A stretch of DNA of 64,000 nt from Opitutales bacterium (GCA_028280845.1 JANQKZ010000018.1:1-64000), one strand, 5' to 3'; counted from the stretch's first letter, positions 34,344 to 43,754 are shown. The notes: a model not told the origin generated them from the letters alone. Numbers and translations are program-made.

Positions 34344-34418
34344 TGGTACTCCCGCCGGGAGTCGAACCCAGATCTTCGGCTCCGGAGGCCGATGTTCTAT
34401 CCATTGAACTACGGGAGC
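34344..34418 (-). tRNA. tRNA-Arg (anticodon CCG)
   Basis: The minus strand reads GCTCCCG at the 5' acceptor arm (34412-34418), pairing with CGGGAGT near the 3' end (one G-U pair). The D-arm includes GTTCAATGGATAGAAC. The anticodon stem TCGGC/GCCGA encloses loop CTCCGGA, giving anticodon CCG. The T-arm has GGGTTCGACTCCC. The 3' CCA is encoded (34344-34346 on the plus strand as TGG). It decodes CGG. tRNA-Arg genes are frequent integration sites, but I see no duplicated tRNA end in the window. Confidence 0.93.
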
Positions 34419-34616
34419 AGGGTTTCCTGCAGGAAACTCGCCATGAAGGCCTAAAGCGTTCCCCGAGTCAAGCCGAAGCAACTGCTACCCGCAGGAGGTG
34501 TATATACACAGTGTATTGACACACCGGGATGTGGACCTGCTTTTCCATTTCCAACTTAAGGTTGAGGGAATTCGAGTTGCAGAAGGAAGTGTGGCCAGAA
34601 GAATTGGAAACACGCC

Positions 34617-36479
34617 ATGAGATATCCTTTCCTGTTGCTCCTTCTTGCCCTGCTCACCCCTCTTGCCGTGTGCGGATTAGATCGCCCGAATGTGCTGTGG
34701 ATCACCTGCGAGGACATCACCACCATGCTCGGGTGCTATGGGGATCCGAATGCGGAAACCCCCCACTTGGACCGTTTTGCCGAGAGAAGCATCCGATTCA
34801 CCAACGCGTATGCGACGGCGCCGGTCTGCGTCCCGGCCAGAAGCGGGCTCATCCTGAGTCAGCAGGCCTCCAGTATGGGGACCCAACACCTGCGGGGGGA
34901 AGCAGCTATCCCGGATCGTATCCGGCCCTACCCCAAATATCTCAGGGAGGCTGGGTATTACGCCACGAATAACGATAAAGAGGATTACAATTTTGAGGAT
35001 TCAACGATTTGGGACGATTCCTCAAAGTCCGCCCATTGGAAAAATGGCCCTGTTGGAAAGCCTTTCTTTGCGATATTCAATTTAGGGATTACGCACCAGA
35101 GCCAGATATTTGGTGATGAGACCCTCTACAGCCGGCGTATTGAACGTTGGGCGGATAATGTAGACAGAGTGGATCCCCAGGACCTGAAGCTGCCGCCCTA
35201 TTTCCCCGATACTCCGAAAGTCAGGGAGTTGTGGGCCAGGTATTATACGAATGTCCGCATTATGGATTTTCAGTTTGGTCGGATGCTGGAGGAATTGGAA
35301 AAGGCCGGCCTGGCGGAGAATACCATTGTTTTCTTCTACTCCGATCACGGAACGGGGATGCCCAGGGCGAAACGCGCCCTTTACGACTCCGGGCTGAAGG
35401 TCCCCCTGTTGGTCCATATACCTGACCGATGGGCTGAGCGTTGGGGTTTGCAAATGGGAAGCACAGACGAGCGAATGGTGAGTTTTTTGGATTTAGGGCC
35501 AAGCCTGCTTTCGCTGTGTGGAGTGACTGTTCCGGAAACCATGGCGGGTCGGGTATTCATGGGAGAACAAGCGGAGGAGATGAAGCCATACGTCTATGGG
35601 ACTTCGGATCGGGTTGATGAGGCTTTTGAAATGTCTCGAACGGTCAGGACCGCCAGATACCGCTACATTCGAAATTTCTTTGCGCACCTGCCCTTGCTTC
35701 AACCCAATTTTTATACGGATCAGTCCGAAATCATGGCAGAGTTATTTCGGGTTCAAGCTGAAGGGATTGAGATGGAGCATCTTTTCATCCAAGGGAGACC
35801 TGTCGAAGAACTCTACGATGTAGAACAGGACCCATATGAGTTAAACAACCTGGCGGATGATCCTGCTTTTGAACCCATTCTCGATCGGCACCGGGGAATG
35901 CTGGTCCAGGAGATCCTGGAAAGTCGGGATACCGGATTTATGATGGAGCCGGAGATGTTACGGCTTGCGAACGGAACGACCCCCTATGATTTAGCCAGGG
36001 ATAACTCCATTTATCCTCTGAGCGCAATTCTCGACGTTACTGAGTTGATGGTAGACCCAGGGGAGTCCATGGAAACCGTGGTGAAAGCGCTCCAGCACGA
36101 AAATGGTTTTGTTCGCTTCTGGGGAATCATCACGGCAGAGGTGCTCAAACTAAATCATCCGGAAATTCTCCGCGCACTGACCGAGCTGACCGATGATCCC
36201 TTTCCTACCGTTCGTGTGGAGTCGGCGAAGTATTTAGTCGAACTCGGCTTCCCTGAACACCTTGATGTCATTCTGAATGAATTTGAGTCCGACGAAGACC
36301 CGATGATTCTCTATGCTGCGAGAGCCTTTCAATTGGTCGCACCCCACCTCGAGCAGATACCTTCCAAGGTGAAAGAGAAACATGCCGAGTGGGAGGCGGA
36401 TATGAAAGGGCAATGGCAGGGGCATAAGTTGTATGCCGCTTGGGCCCTGCGCAGCCTCGACGTGAGAGGAAAGGAGTAA
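34617..36479 (+). CDS. secreted S1-family sulfatase with C-terminal helical-repeat extension
   Basis: A 620-residue sulfatase with a signal peptide (about 1-20, ending AVCG). The metal site begins PNVLWITCEDITTMLGCYG, the formylglycine motif is C71-V-P-A-R75 followed by SGLIL, and the second half has VFFYSDHGTGMPRAKR, as in heparan N-sulfatase-like (S1_8-like) enzymes. After about residue 480, helical repeats similar to HEAT units (VVKALQHENGFVRFWGIITAE, ALTELTDDPFPTVRVESAKYL) extend the protein beyond the ~480-residue norm. It probably desulfates an extracellular glycan. The gene is the first plus-strand gene after the tRNA. Confidence 0.9.
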   Translation: MRYPFLLLLLALLTPLAVCGLDRPNVLWITCEDITTMLGCYGDPNAETPHLDRFAERSIRFTNAYATAPVCVPARSGLILSQQASSMGTQHLRGEAAIPDRIRPYPKYLREAGYYATNNDKEDYNFEDSTIWDDSSKSAHWKNGPVGKPFFAIFNLGITHQSQIFGDETLYSRRIERWADNVDRVDPQDLKLPPYFPDTPKVRELWARYYTNVRIMDFQFGRMLEELEKAGLAENTIVFFYSDHGTGMPRAKRALYDSGLKVPLLVHIPDRWAERWGLQMGSTDERMVSFLDLGPSLLSLCGVTVPETMAGRVFMGEQAEEMKPYVYGTSDRVDEAFEMSRTVRTARYRYIRNFFAHLPLLQPNFYTDQSEIMAELFRVQAEGIEMEHLFIQGRPVEELYDVEQDPYELNNLADDPAFEPILDRHRGMLVQEILESRDTGFMMEPEMLRLANGTTPYDLARDNSIYPLSAILDVTELMVDPGESMETVVKALQHENGFVRFWGIITAEVLKLNHPEILRALTELTDDPFPTVRVESAKYLVELGFPEHLDVILNEFESDEDPMILYAARAFQLVAPHLEQIPSKVKEKHAEWEADMKGQWQGHKLYAAWALRSLDVRGKE

Positions 36480-36592
36480 GGTGTTGGATTTGAAGCCTAT
36501 ATCGTGCAAGAGAGGGTTTCCCCCTCGACCTTTCTTTTCATGTCCCTAGGCTTTATAGACGAGGCATAAAGCCCCCCTGCAAAACATCACTT

Positions 36593-37597
36593 ATGGATTG
36601 GGAACGTGTTCGAACATTAATCCTTCAGCTTGAATCCGCGATTTTGCATAAGTTGCTCCAAATGCGGTCCAGAGGAGAGGGGAAATCATGGGCTTCTGCC
36701 GTTCGGGTTGAAGCGTCGGATGTCATTTATCAGATCGATGATCAGACGGAAGCAATCATCCTGGACTGGATGGAAGCCCATTGGCCAGCGACTTTTCCCT
36801 GTCTGCTGGTTATGGAGGGTTTAGAGAACCGGGGCCGGGTGACCTTTCCGGAAGGAGTCACGGATTCGCAGTTGAAACTGACCCTCATCATCGACCCTAT
36901 CGACGGGACCCGGATGATTATGTTCGATAAGCGGTCGGCTTGGATTCTGGCCGCAGTCGCTCCCTACAAGGGGCCGGGCACCACCTTGGAAGACATTGAA
37001 GTGGCTGCGATGACAGAGATTCCTCCCTCAAAACAATGGCAGGCTGATCAAGTGAGCGCGATCAAGGGAAAAGGGCTACCGGGGATTCGGGCAGAGGGGA
37101 TCGATGTGCGGGGAGGGATGGAGCGGTTTCCCATCCCGCTTCTACCATCCCGGGAGCATGTACTGGAACACGGGTTTGCTTCTTTCGCTCAGATGCTGCC
37201 GTTTGGAAAAGAGGAGATATCCAAAATCGAGATGGATTTCTGGCGTGATCTGTACGGGGAGGGGACCCTTCCGGATTTAGCTGTGTTTGAAGACCAATAC
37301 ATATCCGCAGGGGGACAAATTTATGAAGTAATCTCCGGGCGTGATCGAATGGTATGTGACTTAAGAGCGATCGTCTTTCCAAGGATTGGTGAAGGGCTGG
37401 GTATGGCCTGCCATCCCTATGATATTTGCGTGTTCCTTATCGCCCGGGAACTCGGATGCGTGTTCGAGACGCCCACAGGTGGACCGATGGACTTCCCGCT
37501 AGATACCACTACTTCAGTCAGCTGGGTGATCTATGCCAACTCCGACCTGGCGGATCTGGTAAGGCCGAGGTTGAAGAGGTTAGTGTCTAGTGACTAA
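36593..37597 (+). CDS. inositol monophosphatase-fold protein
   Basis: A 334-residue protein with the central signature LIIDPIDGTRMIMFDKRSAW (about 102-121), the metal-binding motif of the inositol monophosphatase/FBPase-like family. The upstream acidic motif normally reading GEE is here MEGLEN, so one metal ligand site is altered. The C-terminal half has DLRAIVFPRIGEGLGMACHPYDICVFLIARELG, which corresponds to the usual second half with the substrate-binding Asp (HPYD). It is cytoplasmic with no signal peptide and longer than the ~260-residue norm. Its substrate is unknown and it may act on a sugar phosphate. Confidence 0.8.
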   Translation: MDWERVRTLILQLESAILHKLLQMRSRGEGKSWASAVRVEASDVIYQIDDQTEAIILDWMEAHWPATFPCLLVMEGLENRGRVTFPEGVTDSQLKLTLIIDPIDGTRMIMFDKRSAWILAAVAPYKGPGTTLEDIEVAAMTEIPPSKQWQADQVSAIKGKGLPGIRAEGIDVRGGMERFPIPLLPSREHVLEHGFASFAQMLPFGKEEISKIEMDFWRDLYGEGTLPDLAVFEDQYISAGGQIYEVISGRDRMVCDLRAIVFPRIGEGLGMACHPYDICVFLIARELGCVFETPTGGPMDFPLDTTTSVSWVIYANSDLADLVRPRLKRLVSSD

Positions 37598-37649
37598 TGT
37601 CTGGTGGATTGGATTTATTGTCCCTTAGTCCTTAGACACCCGACACCAG

Positions 37650-40595
37650 TCACTCATGGCGCAACGCGCCATAGAGCACCTCCACCGGGTGTTTGGCTTT
37701 TCGGCCGGTGCCGTCCAGGATCTGGTGACGGCAGCTGGTTCCGGAGGCAGCGATGACGGTGCTGGGGGGGGCGGCGGTGATGGAGGGGAAGAGGATCAGG
37801 TTGCCGACTTTCATGGATAAGGCGTAGTGCTCTTTTTCATAACCAAAAGATCCGGCCATACCACAGCATCCGGTGGGTAGGGTTCTTGTCGAGTAATTCA
37901 CCGGGAGATTCAGGAGCTGCTCAGTGGGGGCGAGTGAGCTGAGGGTTTTCTGATGGCAATGTCCGTGCAGCAAAATTTCGACGGATTCCGTATGAAAGGC
38001 ATCAGGGCCAATACGCCCTGCTTCGACTTCGCGGCTCAGGAATTCCTCGATTGTGAGCGCGTGCTTGGATAGGGTTCGCGCGGCGGCGACCAGACCGGGA
38101 TCGACAAGGTCTTCGGCTTCATCGCGAAAGGTCAGGATAGCGGACGGTTCAATACCGACGAGCGGGTTGGATTCGGATACCAGGGGGGCCAGGGCATGGA
38201 CATTGGCGCTTACTTTTTCTTTCGCAAAGCGAAGCAAGCCCTTGGAAAAGGCGGCCCGACCGCTTTCCTCGTGCTCCGGGGTTTCCACCTCGTAGCCCAA
38301 GGCGGTCAGGAGTTGAATGGATTTTTTTCCAAGTTCAACATCGAGGCGGTTGGTGAACTCGTCGACGAAGAGGAGGAGCTTCCCTTTTGCGGCCCCTTCC
38401 GGCTTTAAATGCTCGGGGTGCTTCTGGACCCAAGCCCTTAAGCTCCGGGCCGGGGTGTGGGGGATGGAGCGTTTCCCATGAATGCCCAGAATGGTTTTCG
38501 TGAGTTGATTGATGACCGGGACCTGGGTGGCCAGGTTCGTGAGCGGGGCCACGGCAGAGCCCAGTTGCTGAACCCTGTCAAAGTGGGCAAAGATCCAGGA
38601 CCGGAAAGGGATTCCCTCTTGGTCGTAAGCCTGCTGGTACACCTCCGTTTTGAGTTTGGCCATATCCACATTGGACGGGCATTCGGCTTTGCACCCTTTG
38701 CAGCTTAAGCAGAGGTCGAGGATCTCTTTGATTTCGGGTGCGGCAAAGGCGGTGGAGTCTTGGCCACGGGTCAACACTTCTCGAAGGACGTTGGCTCGCG
38801 CCCGGGTAGTGTCCTTTTCCTCGCGTGTGGCCATAAAACTGGGACACATCGTCCCTCCAATCAGATGCGACTTTCGGCAATCCCCCGATCCGTTGCAGAG
38901 TTCGGCGGCACGCAAGATGCCATTGTCGCGCTCCCAGCGGAACACGGTATGATAATCGGGAGGATGTTGCCCTGCCTTATAGCGAAGGGCCTGATCCATG
39001 GGCGGGGCGTTTACGATTTTACCCGGATTGAGGAGGAAGTTTGGATCCCATGTGGCCTTTGTGGCCTTGAACCATGAATAGACACGATCTCCTACCTGGT
39101 CGGGAAGGAACTCTGCCCGCAAGCGGCCGTCTCCGTGTTCCCCGCTCAGGGAGCCTTTATATTTTTTTACCAGGGCGGATACGTCTTCCGCCACCGCTCG
39201 GAATTTCATCTGCCCCTCTTCGGTTTTTAAATTTACGATAGGTCGAATGTGGAGCTCACCAGATCCCGCATGGGCGTAATAGACGGACTCCAGGCCATGC
39301 TTATCCAGAATTTGCTGATACTCGGCAATGTATTCGGGGAGCTCGGTCGGGTCCACTGCGGTATCCTCCACCACGGCGACCGGCTTAGCGTCTCCGGGGA
39401 TATTGGAAAGGAGGCCAAGTCCGGCTTTTCGAAGGTTCCAGACCTTGGATTGGTCGGCTCCTTTCAGCACCGGGTAGTGATACCCGAGCTCTTCTTGCTG
39501 TAGGTCGGCCTGAAGCGCAACCATGGCTTGGTCCAGTTCAGCTTCGGAATCTCGGGCCAATTCTACGACAATGATCGCCCCCGGATCTCCCTGAATAAAA
39601 AAGCGGTTTTTACTCTGAGCGATGTTGGCTTTGGTGCATTCCAGGATGATGTTATCAATCAGCTCAGAGGCGCGGGGCTGATGTCGAAGCGCTACGATAT
39701 TTCCCCGTAAGGATTCAATGATATCGTGAAAGTGAATGCACATCAGCCCGACATGGGCAGGGGGAAGCGAGACCAGGCTGAGTTTGATTGCCGTGATAAA
39801 CATGAGGGTTCCCTCAGACCCGGCAATCAGAGGGCTCAGGTTGAATGCAGGTCCATCGGTGCAAAAGGGTTGTTGTTTGGCAATGCTATCCAGCGCGTAG
39901 CCCATATTGCGTCGCTTGATCGTGTCTGGGGGAAGGTGTGAGGCCAGAACCTGCCGATTGTCCTCGATCGACAGCAGGTTGTGGATCTGCGTGTAAATGC
40001 GGCCTTCCAAGGTCGTTGGGGTGTTGAGCTTGGTCTGATACTCCTCAGGGGTAAGGGATTTGATATGAATGGGAGATCCATCGCTCAGATACCCTTTGAT
40101 TTCGAGAACATGATCGCGCGTAGTTCCATAAGCAGGTGAGTTGGACCCACAGGAATTGTTACCTACCATTCCGCCAATCATGGCCCGATTTGAGGTGGAG
40201 GTTTCCGGGCCAAAGAGTAGACCATAGGGCTTGAGGAATAAGTTGAGCTCGTCGCGAACGACACCTGGCTGCACCCAGACGGTTTGAGCCTCCGCATCCA
40301 GCTCGAGGATCTGAGTAAGATAGCGGGACACGTCGACAACCAATCCGTGCCCCACAACTTGCCCAGCCAGAGAAGTCCCCGCGGTTCGGGGAATAAGCGA
40401 TATCCCTGCGGACCGGCTGAACTGCAGGATTTCCTCAATATCCTTTTCCGTTTTGGGATAGACTACACCAAGGGGAATCTCCCGATATACAGAAGCATCC
40501 GTGGCGTAGATCTGCCGCTGGGCAGCACCGGTGTCCAAATGTCCATCGATCCTGGATTTGAGGTGGTTTAAGTCGGGATTAACAGTTGCGACCAT
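37650..40595 (-). CDS. fused FAD-linked oxidase / Fe-S protein (D-lactate or D-2-hydroxy-acid dehydrogenase type)
   Basis: A 981-residue fusion. The start at 40595 (MVATVNPDLNHLKSRIDG) is preferred over an AT-rich 11-residue upstream extension. The N-terminal FAD_binding_4 domain has IPRTAGTSLAGQVVG and IGGMVGNNSCGSNS; the FAD-linked C-terminal domain ends GEHGDGRLRAEF. Two ferredoxin-type cysteine clusters follow, CNGSGDCRKS...MCPSF and CLSCKGCKAECPS, and then a GlcF-like domain with CCGMAGSFGYE. Such enzymes oxidise D-lactate, glycolate or 2-hydroxyglutarate and deliver electrons to quinone. With lldD it would let the cell use both lactate enantiomers. It is convergent with the phosphatase-fold gene. 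Confidence 0.9.
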   Translation of the reverse strand: MVATVNPDLNHLKSRIDGHLDTGAAQRQIYATDASVYREIPLGVVYPKTEKDIEEILQFSRSAGISLIPRTAGTSLAGQVVGHGLVVDVSRYLTQILELDAEAQTVWVQPGVVRDELNLFLKPYGLLFGPETSTSNRAMIGGMVGNNSCGSNSPAYGTTRDHVLEIKGYLSDGSPIHIKSLTPEEYQTKLNTPTTLEGRIYTQIHNLLSIEDNRQVLASHLPPDTIKRRNMGYALDSIAKQQPFCTDGPAFNLSPLIAGSEGTLMFITAIKLSLVSLPPAHVGLMCIHFHDIIESLRGNIVALRHQPRASELIDNIILECTKANIAQSKNRFFIQGDPGAIIVVELARDSEAELDQAMVALQADLQQEELGYHYPVLKGADQSKVWNLRKAGLGLLSNIPGDAKPVAVVEDTAVDPTELPEYIAEYQQILDKHGLESVYYAHAGSGELHIRPIVNLKTEEGQMKFRAVAEDVSALVKKYKGSLSGEHGDGRLRAEFLPDQVGDRVYSWFKATKATWDPNFLLNPGKIVNAPPMDQALRYKAGQHPPDYHTVFRWERDNGILRAAELCNGSGDCRKSHLIGGTMCPSFMATREEKDTTRARANVLREVLTRGQDSTAFAAPEIKEILDLCLSCKGCKAECPSNVDMAKLKTEVYQQAYDQEGIPFRSWIFAHFDRVQQLGSAVAPLTNLATQVPVINQLTKTILGIHGKRSIPHTPARSLRAWVQKHPEHLKPEGAAKGKLLLFVDEFTNRLDVELGKKSIQLLTALGYEVETPEHEESGRAAFSKGLLRFAKEKVSANVHALAPLVSESNPLVGIEPSAILTFRDEAEDLVDPGLVAAARTLSKHALTIEEFLSREVEAGRIGPDAFHTESVEILLHGHCHQKTLSSLAPTEQLLNLPVNYSTRTLPTGCCGMAGSFGYEKEHYALSMKVGNLILFPSITAAPPSTVIAASGTSCRHQILDGTGRKAKHPVEVLYGALRHE

Positions 40596-40658
40596 AGGTA
40601 GAAACGGAATGATGAGGATTCTAAACAAAAATGTTATTCTAAAGGTAAGGCTGTGTCT

Positions 40659-41096
40659 ATGACATCTTCCATCCCATCATTGAATCAAGTGATTGAGTCC
40701 TGCATTTATGTGGATGACCTGGACGCGGCTCTACCGTTTTACCGCGATCTTTTGGGGCTGGAGTTAGTTACCGCCGAGATGAGTCGTCACCTCTTTTTCA
40801 AGTGTGGGAATAGTATGGTGTTGGTTTTTAAGCCGGAGGCTACTTTGCAACCAGGATGTCGGGGAGAGGGACATGTTGAAGTGCCCACGCATGGAGCACA
40901 GGGGCCCGGGCACCTGGCCTTCGCGGTGACGGAGGATGAACTTGAGGTCTGGCGAGCTCGTTTCCAGGAGTTTAATTGTCCGGTCGAGATGGAAATTGAA
41001 TGGCCGGGTGGGGGGCATTCCCTCTACGTGCGGGATCCCGGGAACAATAGTATAGAAGTGGTCACTCCCAAGCTTTGGGATTTGCAGCGCATATGA
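40659..41096 (+). CDS. VOC-family (glyoxalase fold) protein
   Basis: A 145-residue glyoxalase/dioxygenase-superfamily protein. It has LNQVIESCIYVDDLDAALPF leading to YRDLLGLELV, then PGHLAFAV, with a likely metal His, and the closing YVRDPGNNSIEVVTP containing a likely Glu ligand. The ATG at 40659 is preferred to a GTG six bases upstream. The reaction is unassigned; relatives include fosfomycin-resistance-like and glyoxalase-I-like proteins. It is divergent from the FAD/Fe-S dehydrogenase, and its stop codon overlaps the start of the next lipoprotein gene by ATGA. Confidence 0.88.
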   Translation: MTSSIPSLNQVIESCIYVDDLDAALPFYRDLLGLELVTAEMSRHLFFKCGNSMVLVFKPEATLQPGCRGEGHVEVPTHGAQGPGHLAFAVTEDELEVWRARFQEFNCPVEMEIEWPGGGHSLYVRDPGNNSIEVVTPKLWDLQRI

Positions 41097-41719
41097 GAGC
41101 GTGCCGTCTCAACGCAGCCGTTTGGGTTTTAGTGGTCTGGTTTACTGCTTGTACCTCAACGCCTGAAAATGCGGAGGTGGCTGCACCGACGGAGCTCACC
41201 TGGGAGACAGTATATACTTTTACTCAGGTACGATTTGATTCGGAGCGGAATGAAAACTGGATTATGAGTCCGCCTTACTTCCTTCGAGATCGCCTGGGGC
41301 CCCAGGCGACATTGGTGGCGCGGTGGGAGCCAGGTCATGCTCCAAGGTACCAGCTATATTTTTTTCACGCTTTGAACGCCTGGGCCTATTATGAGCGGGC
41401 TTTAACCGAATTCGGAAATGAGTTGGATTTCGAGTTTTTCGGTCGGACTAAAACGGGGCCGGATGTCTATGAGGAACGGGTGGGGGCCTGGGTGACCCGA
41501 GAGATGATGGAAGCCGCCGCGGCTGACCGGTTTGTGGTGATCATTGCTGGCCGAAACAACCGGGAGGATGTAGTCCTTCCCGGATTTTTCGTAGAGGGGT
41601 TTGTTCGCAAGGTGGATAGAATATTAAGAGACCGCGGTAATGCCGGTCAGGTCGATGCGGAGGCTCGAGAGATCGAAGAGGAGAATAGGAAGCGGAATTC
41701 CAACACCGGAGGGGGTTGA
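41093..41719 (+). CDS. putative lipoprotein, 208 aa
   Basis: The start at 41093 (ATGA overlap with the preceding VOC gene) gives MRACRLNAAVWVLVVWFTAC, a type II signal peptide with lipobox FTAC. The mature part begins TSTPENAEV. I do not recognise the family. It includes TLVARWEPGHAPRYQLYFFH and a C-terminal charged helix (VDAEAREIEEENRKRNS). It probably sits in a cell-envelope membrane. The overlap implies co-translation with the VOC protein, although the two have no obvious functional link. Confidence 0.75.
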   Translation: MRACRLNAAVWVLVVWFTACTSTPENAEVAAPTELTWETVYTFTQVRFDSERNENWIMSPPYFLRDRLGPQATLVARWEPGHAPRYQLYFFHALNAWAYYERALTEFGNELDFEFFGRTKTGPDVYEERVGAWVTREMMEAAAADRFVVIIAGRNNREDVVLPGFFVEGFVRKVDRILRDRGNAGQVDAEAREIEEENRKRNSNTGGG

Positions 41720-41827
41720 AACAGATCTCCACCAGGCCGGTATTTTGGGCTGGAAAGACGGGCTAATAGGAAACATAATATTTTCACCTCCTGTCGCCCA
41801 CCCATTACAGCTTAAACGTCCTCGCTC

Positions 41828-42304
41828 ATGAAACTTCCCACTCTCCTTGTTTTTCCTCTCCTCATTCTCCTCCTTTCCGGCTGTTCCAGCGTTATGGTAG
41901 AACGGCAAGCCGGTTACAAAAATAATTTCGGCCTCCCCCCAGTTTTCGGAGTAGAATGGGAGCGCAGTGATCTCGATGTTTACCCCGGCCTCAAAATGGG
42001 CCAACCTCCCCCGTACCCTATCGGGATGAAGTCCGTTGGTGGCTATGCTACCATTCAATTTACCGTGAATGAGAAAGGTCGGGTGGAGGAGGCGCAGGTG
42101 CTCGATATGTCGCATCCCTATTTTGGGGGGAATGCGGAATGGGTGACGCAGTATTGGCACTTTCATCCTGCGGAAAAAGATGGAGAAGCCATCCCTGCCA
42201 CGGGCGTGATTCGCTGGCAGTTTGCTCCCATGTCTCGCTGGGTCAAAACCAGTGTACAGGAAGAACTGCGGGAAGCGGAAGAACGGAAGCGTCGCGGCGT
42301 TTAA
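41828..42304 (+). CDS. lipoprotein with TonB-C-like domain
   Basis: A 158-residue protein with lipoprotein signal LLVFPLLILLLSGCSSVMVE (lipobox LSGC). The rest has the TonB C-terminal-type pattern: GGYATIQFTVNEKGRVEEAQVL, then WVTQYWHFHPAEKDGEAIPA and a final VIRWQF. It lacks the N-terminal transmembrane helix and Pro-rich linker of a true TonB, so it is more likely an envelope protein with an energy-transducer-like fold. It lies 108 bases after another lipoprotein gene and may be co-transcribed with it. Confidence 0.8.
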   Translation: MKLPTLLVFPLLILLLSGCSSVMVERQAGYKNNFGLPPVFGVEWERSDLDVYPGLKMGQPPPYPIGMKSVGGYATIQFTVNEKGRVEEAQVLDMSHPYFGGNAEWVTQYWHFHPAEKDGEAIPATGVIRWQFAPMSRWVKTSVQEELREAEERKRRGV

Positions 42305-42482
42305 TCGGCCCGGCATTCAACGCTCGGTAAACATCTTCCGAGTCCGGGTGAAAAACGATTTGTAAAATCGTTAAAGGCTCCTTTGAATCCAGCCCACTTT
42401 GTTCAAAAGATCCCCAATCCTGTTTTCTGGACAGCCATGAGGCTTCATGGGTTCAGAGAATGATCTATTCACTATCCCAATT

Positions 42483-43733
42483 ATGAGTAATTCCCAATCG
42501 ACTAAGCTATTCACCGCCAGCTGCTTGGCCCTTGTGGTTACGGCCATGACCTTTGCCATTCGCGCTGGTATCCTAACGGAACTCAATGAAACCCTTGGCT
42601 TAACGGATACCCAACTTGGTTGGGTAAATGCGATGGCCTTTCTTGGCTTCCCCGTAGCCATGATGGTAGGGGGGCTTTTGTATAATTTCATTGGTGCAAA
42701 GATCATGATGTATGTGGCCTTCGTCGGCCACGTCCTGGGGTTAGTCCTCACCATCACAGCCGGAGGGTTCTGGGGTCTGATCATTTCGACCTTCTGTATT
42801 GGTTTCGCTAACGGCGCGGTAGAAGCAGCCTGTAATCCATTGATTGCCGATATGTATCCCAAAAACCAGACCACGATGTTGAATCGCTTTCACGTTTGGT
42901 TTCCTGGGGGCATCGTGATTGGTGCCTTGGTTTCCTTTGGAATGACGGAAGTGAATTTAGGCTGGCAGCTACAAATCGCAACCATGTTGGTTCCGACTGC
43001 AATCTACGGTTTCATGATCTTCACTACTGATTTCCCTGAATCCAAACACATTGAGACGTCTACGGTGACCAACATCAAGAGTCTGGTCGCCCCCCTATAC
43101 ATATTCATGATTGTCTGCATGACGCTGACCGCAACGACCGAGTTGGCCACTCAACAGTGGGTCGGGCGCATCCTTCAAGAGAGTGGGGCCCATCCCATGA
43201 TTATCCTTGCCCTGGGGACGGGCCTGATGGCCGTTGGGCGACAATTTGCGGGTCCTTTGGTCCATCGCCTTCACCCTGTTGGTGTCCTGTTGGCCTCCGC
43301 CGTGGTTTCAGCCATCGGCCTCTTCCTTCTCAGCATCACTACTGGCGCTGTGGTGTATCTGGCTACGATCGTGTTTGCGCTCGGAGTCTGCTATTTCTGG
43401 CCCACCATGATTGGATTTGTATCGGAGTACTGCAGCAAAACCGGTGCCCTGGGCATGTCCCTTATCGGTGGAGCTGGCATGTTTGCTGTCAGTATTTGGA
43501 ACCCCATCATCGGTGGATGGATTGACAGTAATCGTGAAGCTGCAGTGGCCACCAACCCGGGCTTAGATGAGTCTGCGATCGAGCTAATTGCCGGTCAGGC
43601 GACCCTGACCAATATGACGGTCTTTCCCATCATCCTGATTGTTGCTTTTGGTATTCTGTTTGCCCTTCGGTCCAAATTTGAAAAGGGGGCGCACACCAAG
43701 GGTGATGATTCGCCCGCTCCGCAGGAAGGCTGA
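42483..43733 (+). CDS. MFS transporter
   Basis: A 416-residue membrane transporter with about twelve helices. The start at 42483 (MSNSQSTKLFTASCLALV) is taken, since the 12-residue upstream extension is hydrophilic and unlike the family. Motifs include LGWVNAMAFLGFPVAMMVGGLLYNFIGAK (motif A-like GGLLYNFIGAK), a central PESKHIET loop and FALGVCYFWPTMIGFVSEY. It resembles sugar permeases of the FucP/nucleoside-type MFS groups only distantly and its substrate is unknown. A strong intrinsic terminator follows the stop codon. Confidence 0.85.
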   Translation: MSNSQSTKLFTASCLALVVTAMTFAIRAGILTELNETLGLTDTQLGWVNAMAFLGFPVAMMVGGLLYNFIGAKIMMYVAFVGHVLGLVLTITAGGFWGLIISTFCIGFANGAVEAACNPLIADMYPKNQTTMLNRFHVWFPGGIVIGALVSFGMTEVNLGWQLQIATMLVPTAIYGFMIFTTDFPESKHIETSTVTNIKSLVAPLYIFMIVCMTLTATTELATQQWVGRILQESGAHPMIILALGTGLMAVGRQFAGPLVHRLHPVGVLLASAVVSAIGLFLLSITTGAVVYLATIVFALGVCYFWPTMIGFVSEYCSKTGALGMSLIGGAGMFAVSIWNPIIGGWIDSNREAAVATNPGLDESAIELIAGQATLTNMTVFPIILIVAFGILFALRSKFEKGAHTKGDDSPAPQEG

Positions 43734-43754
43734 TCGGATTACCCATTTCTTGGC

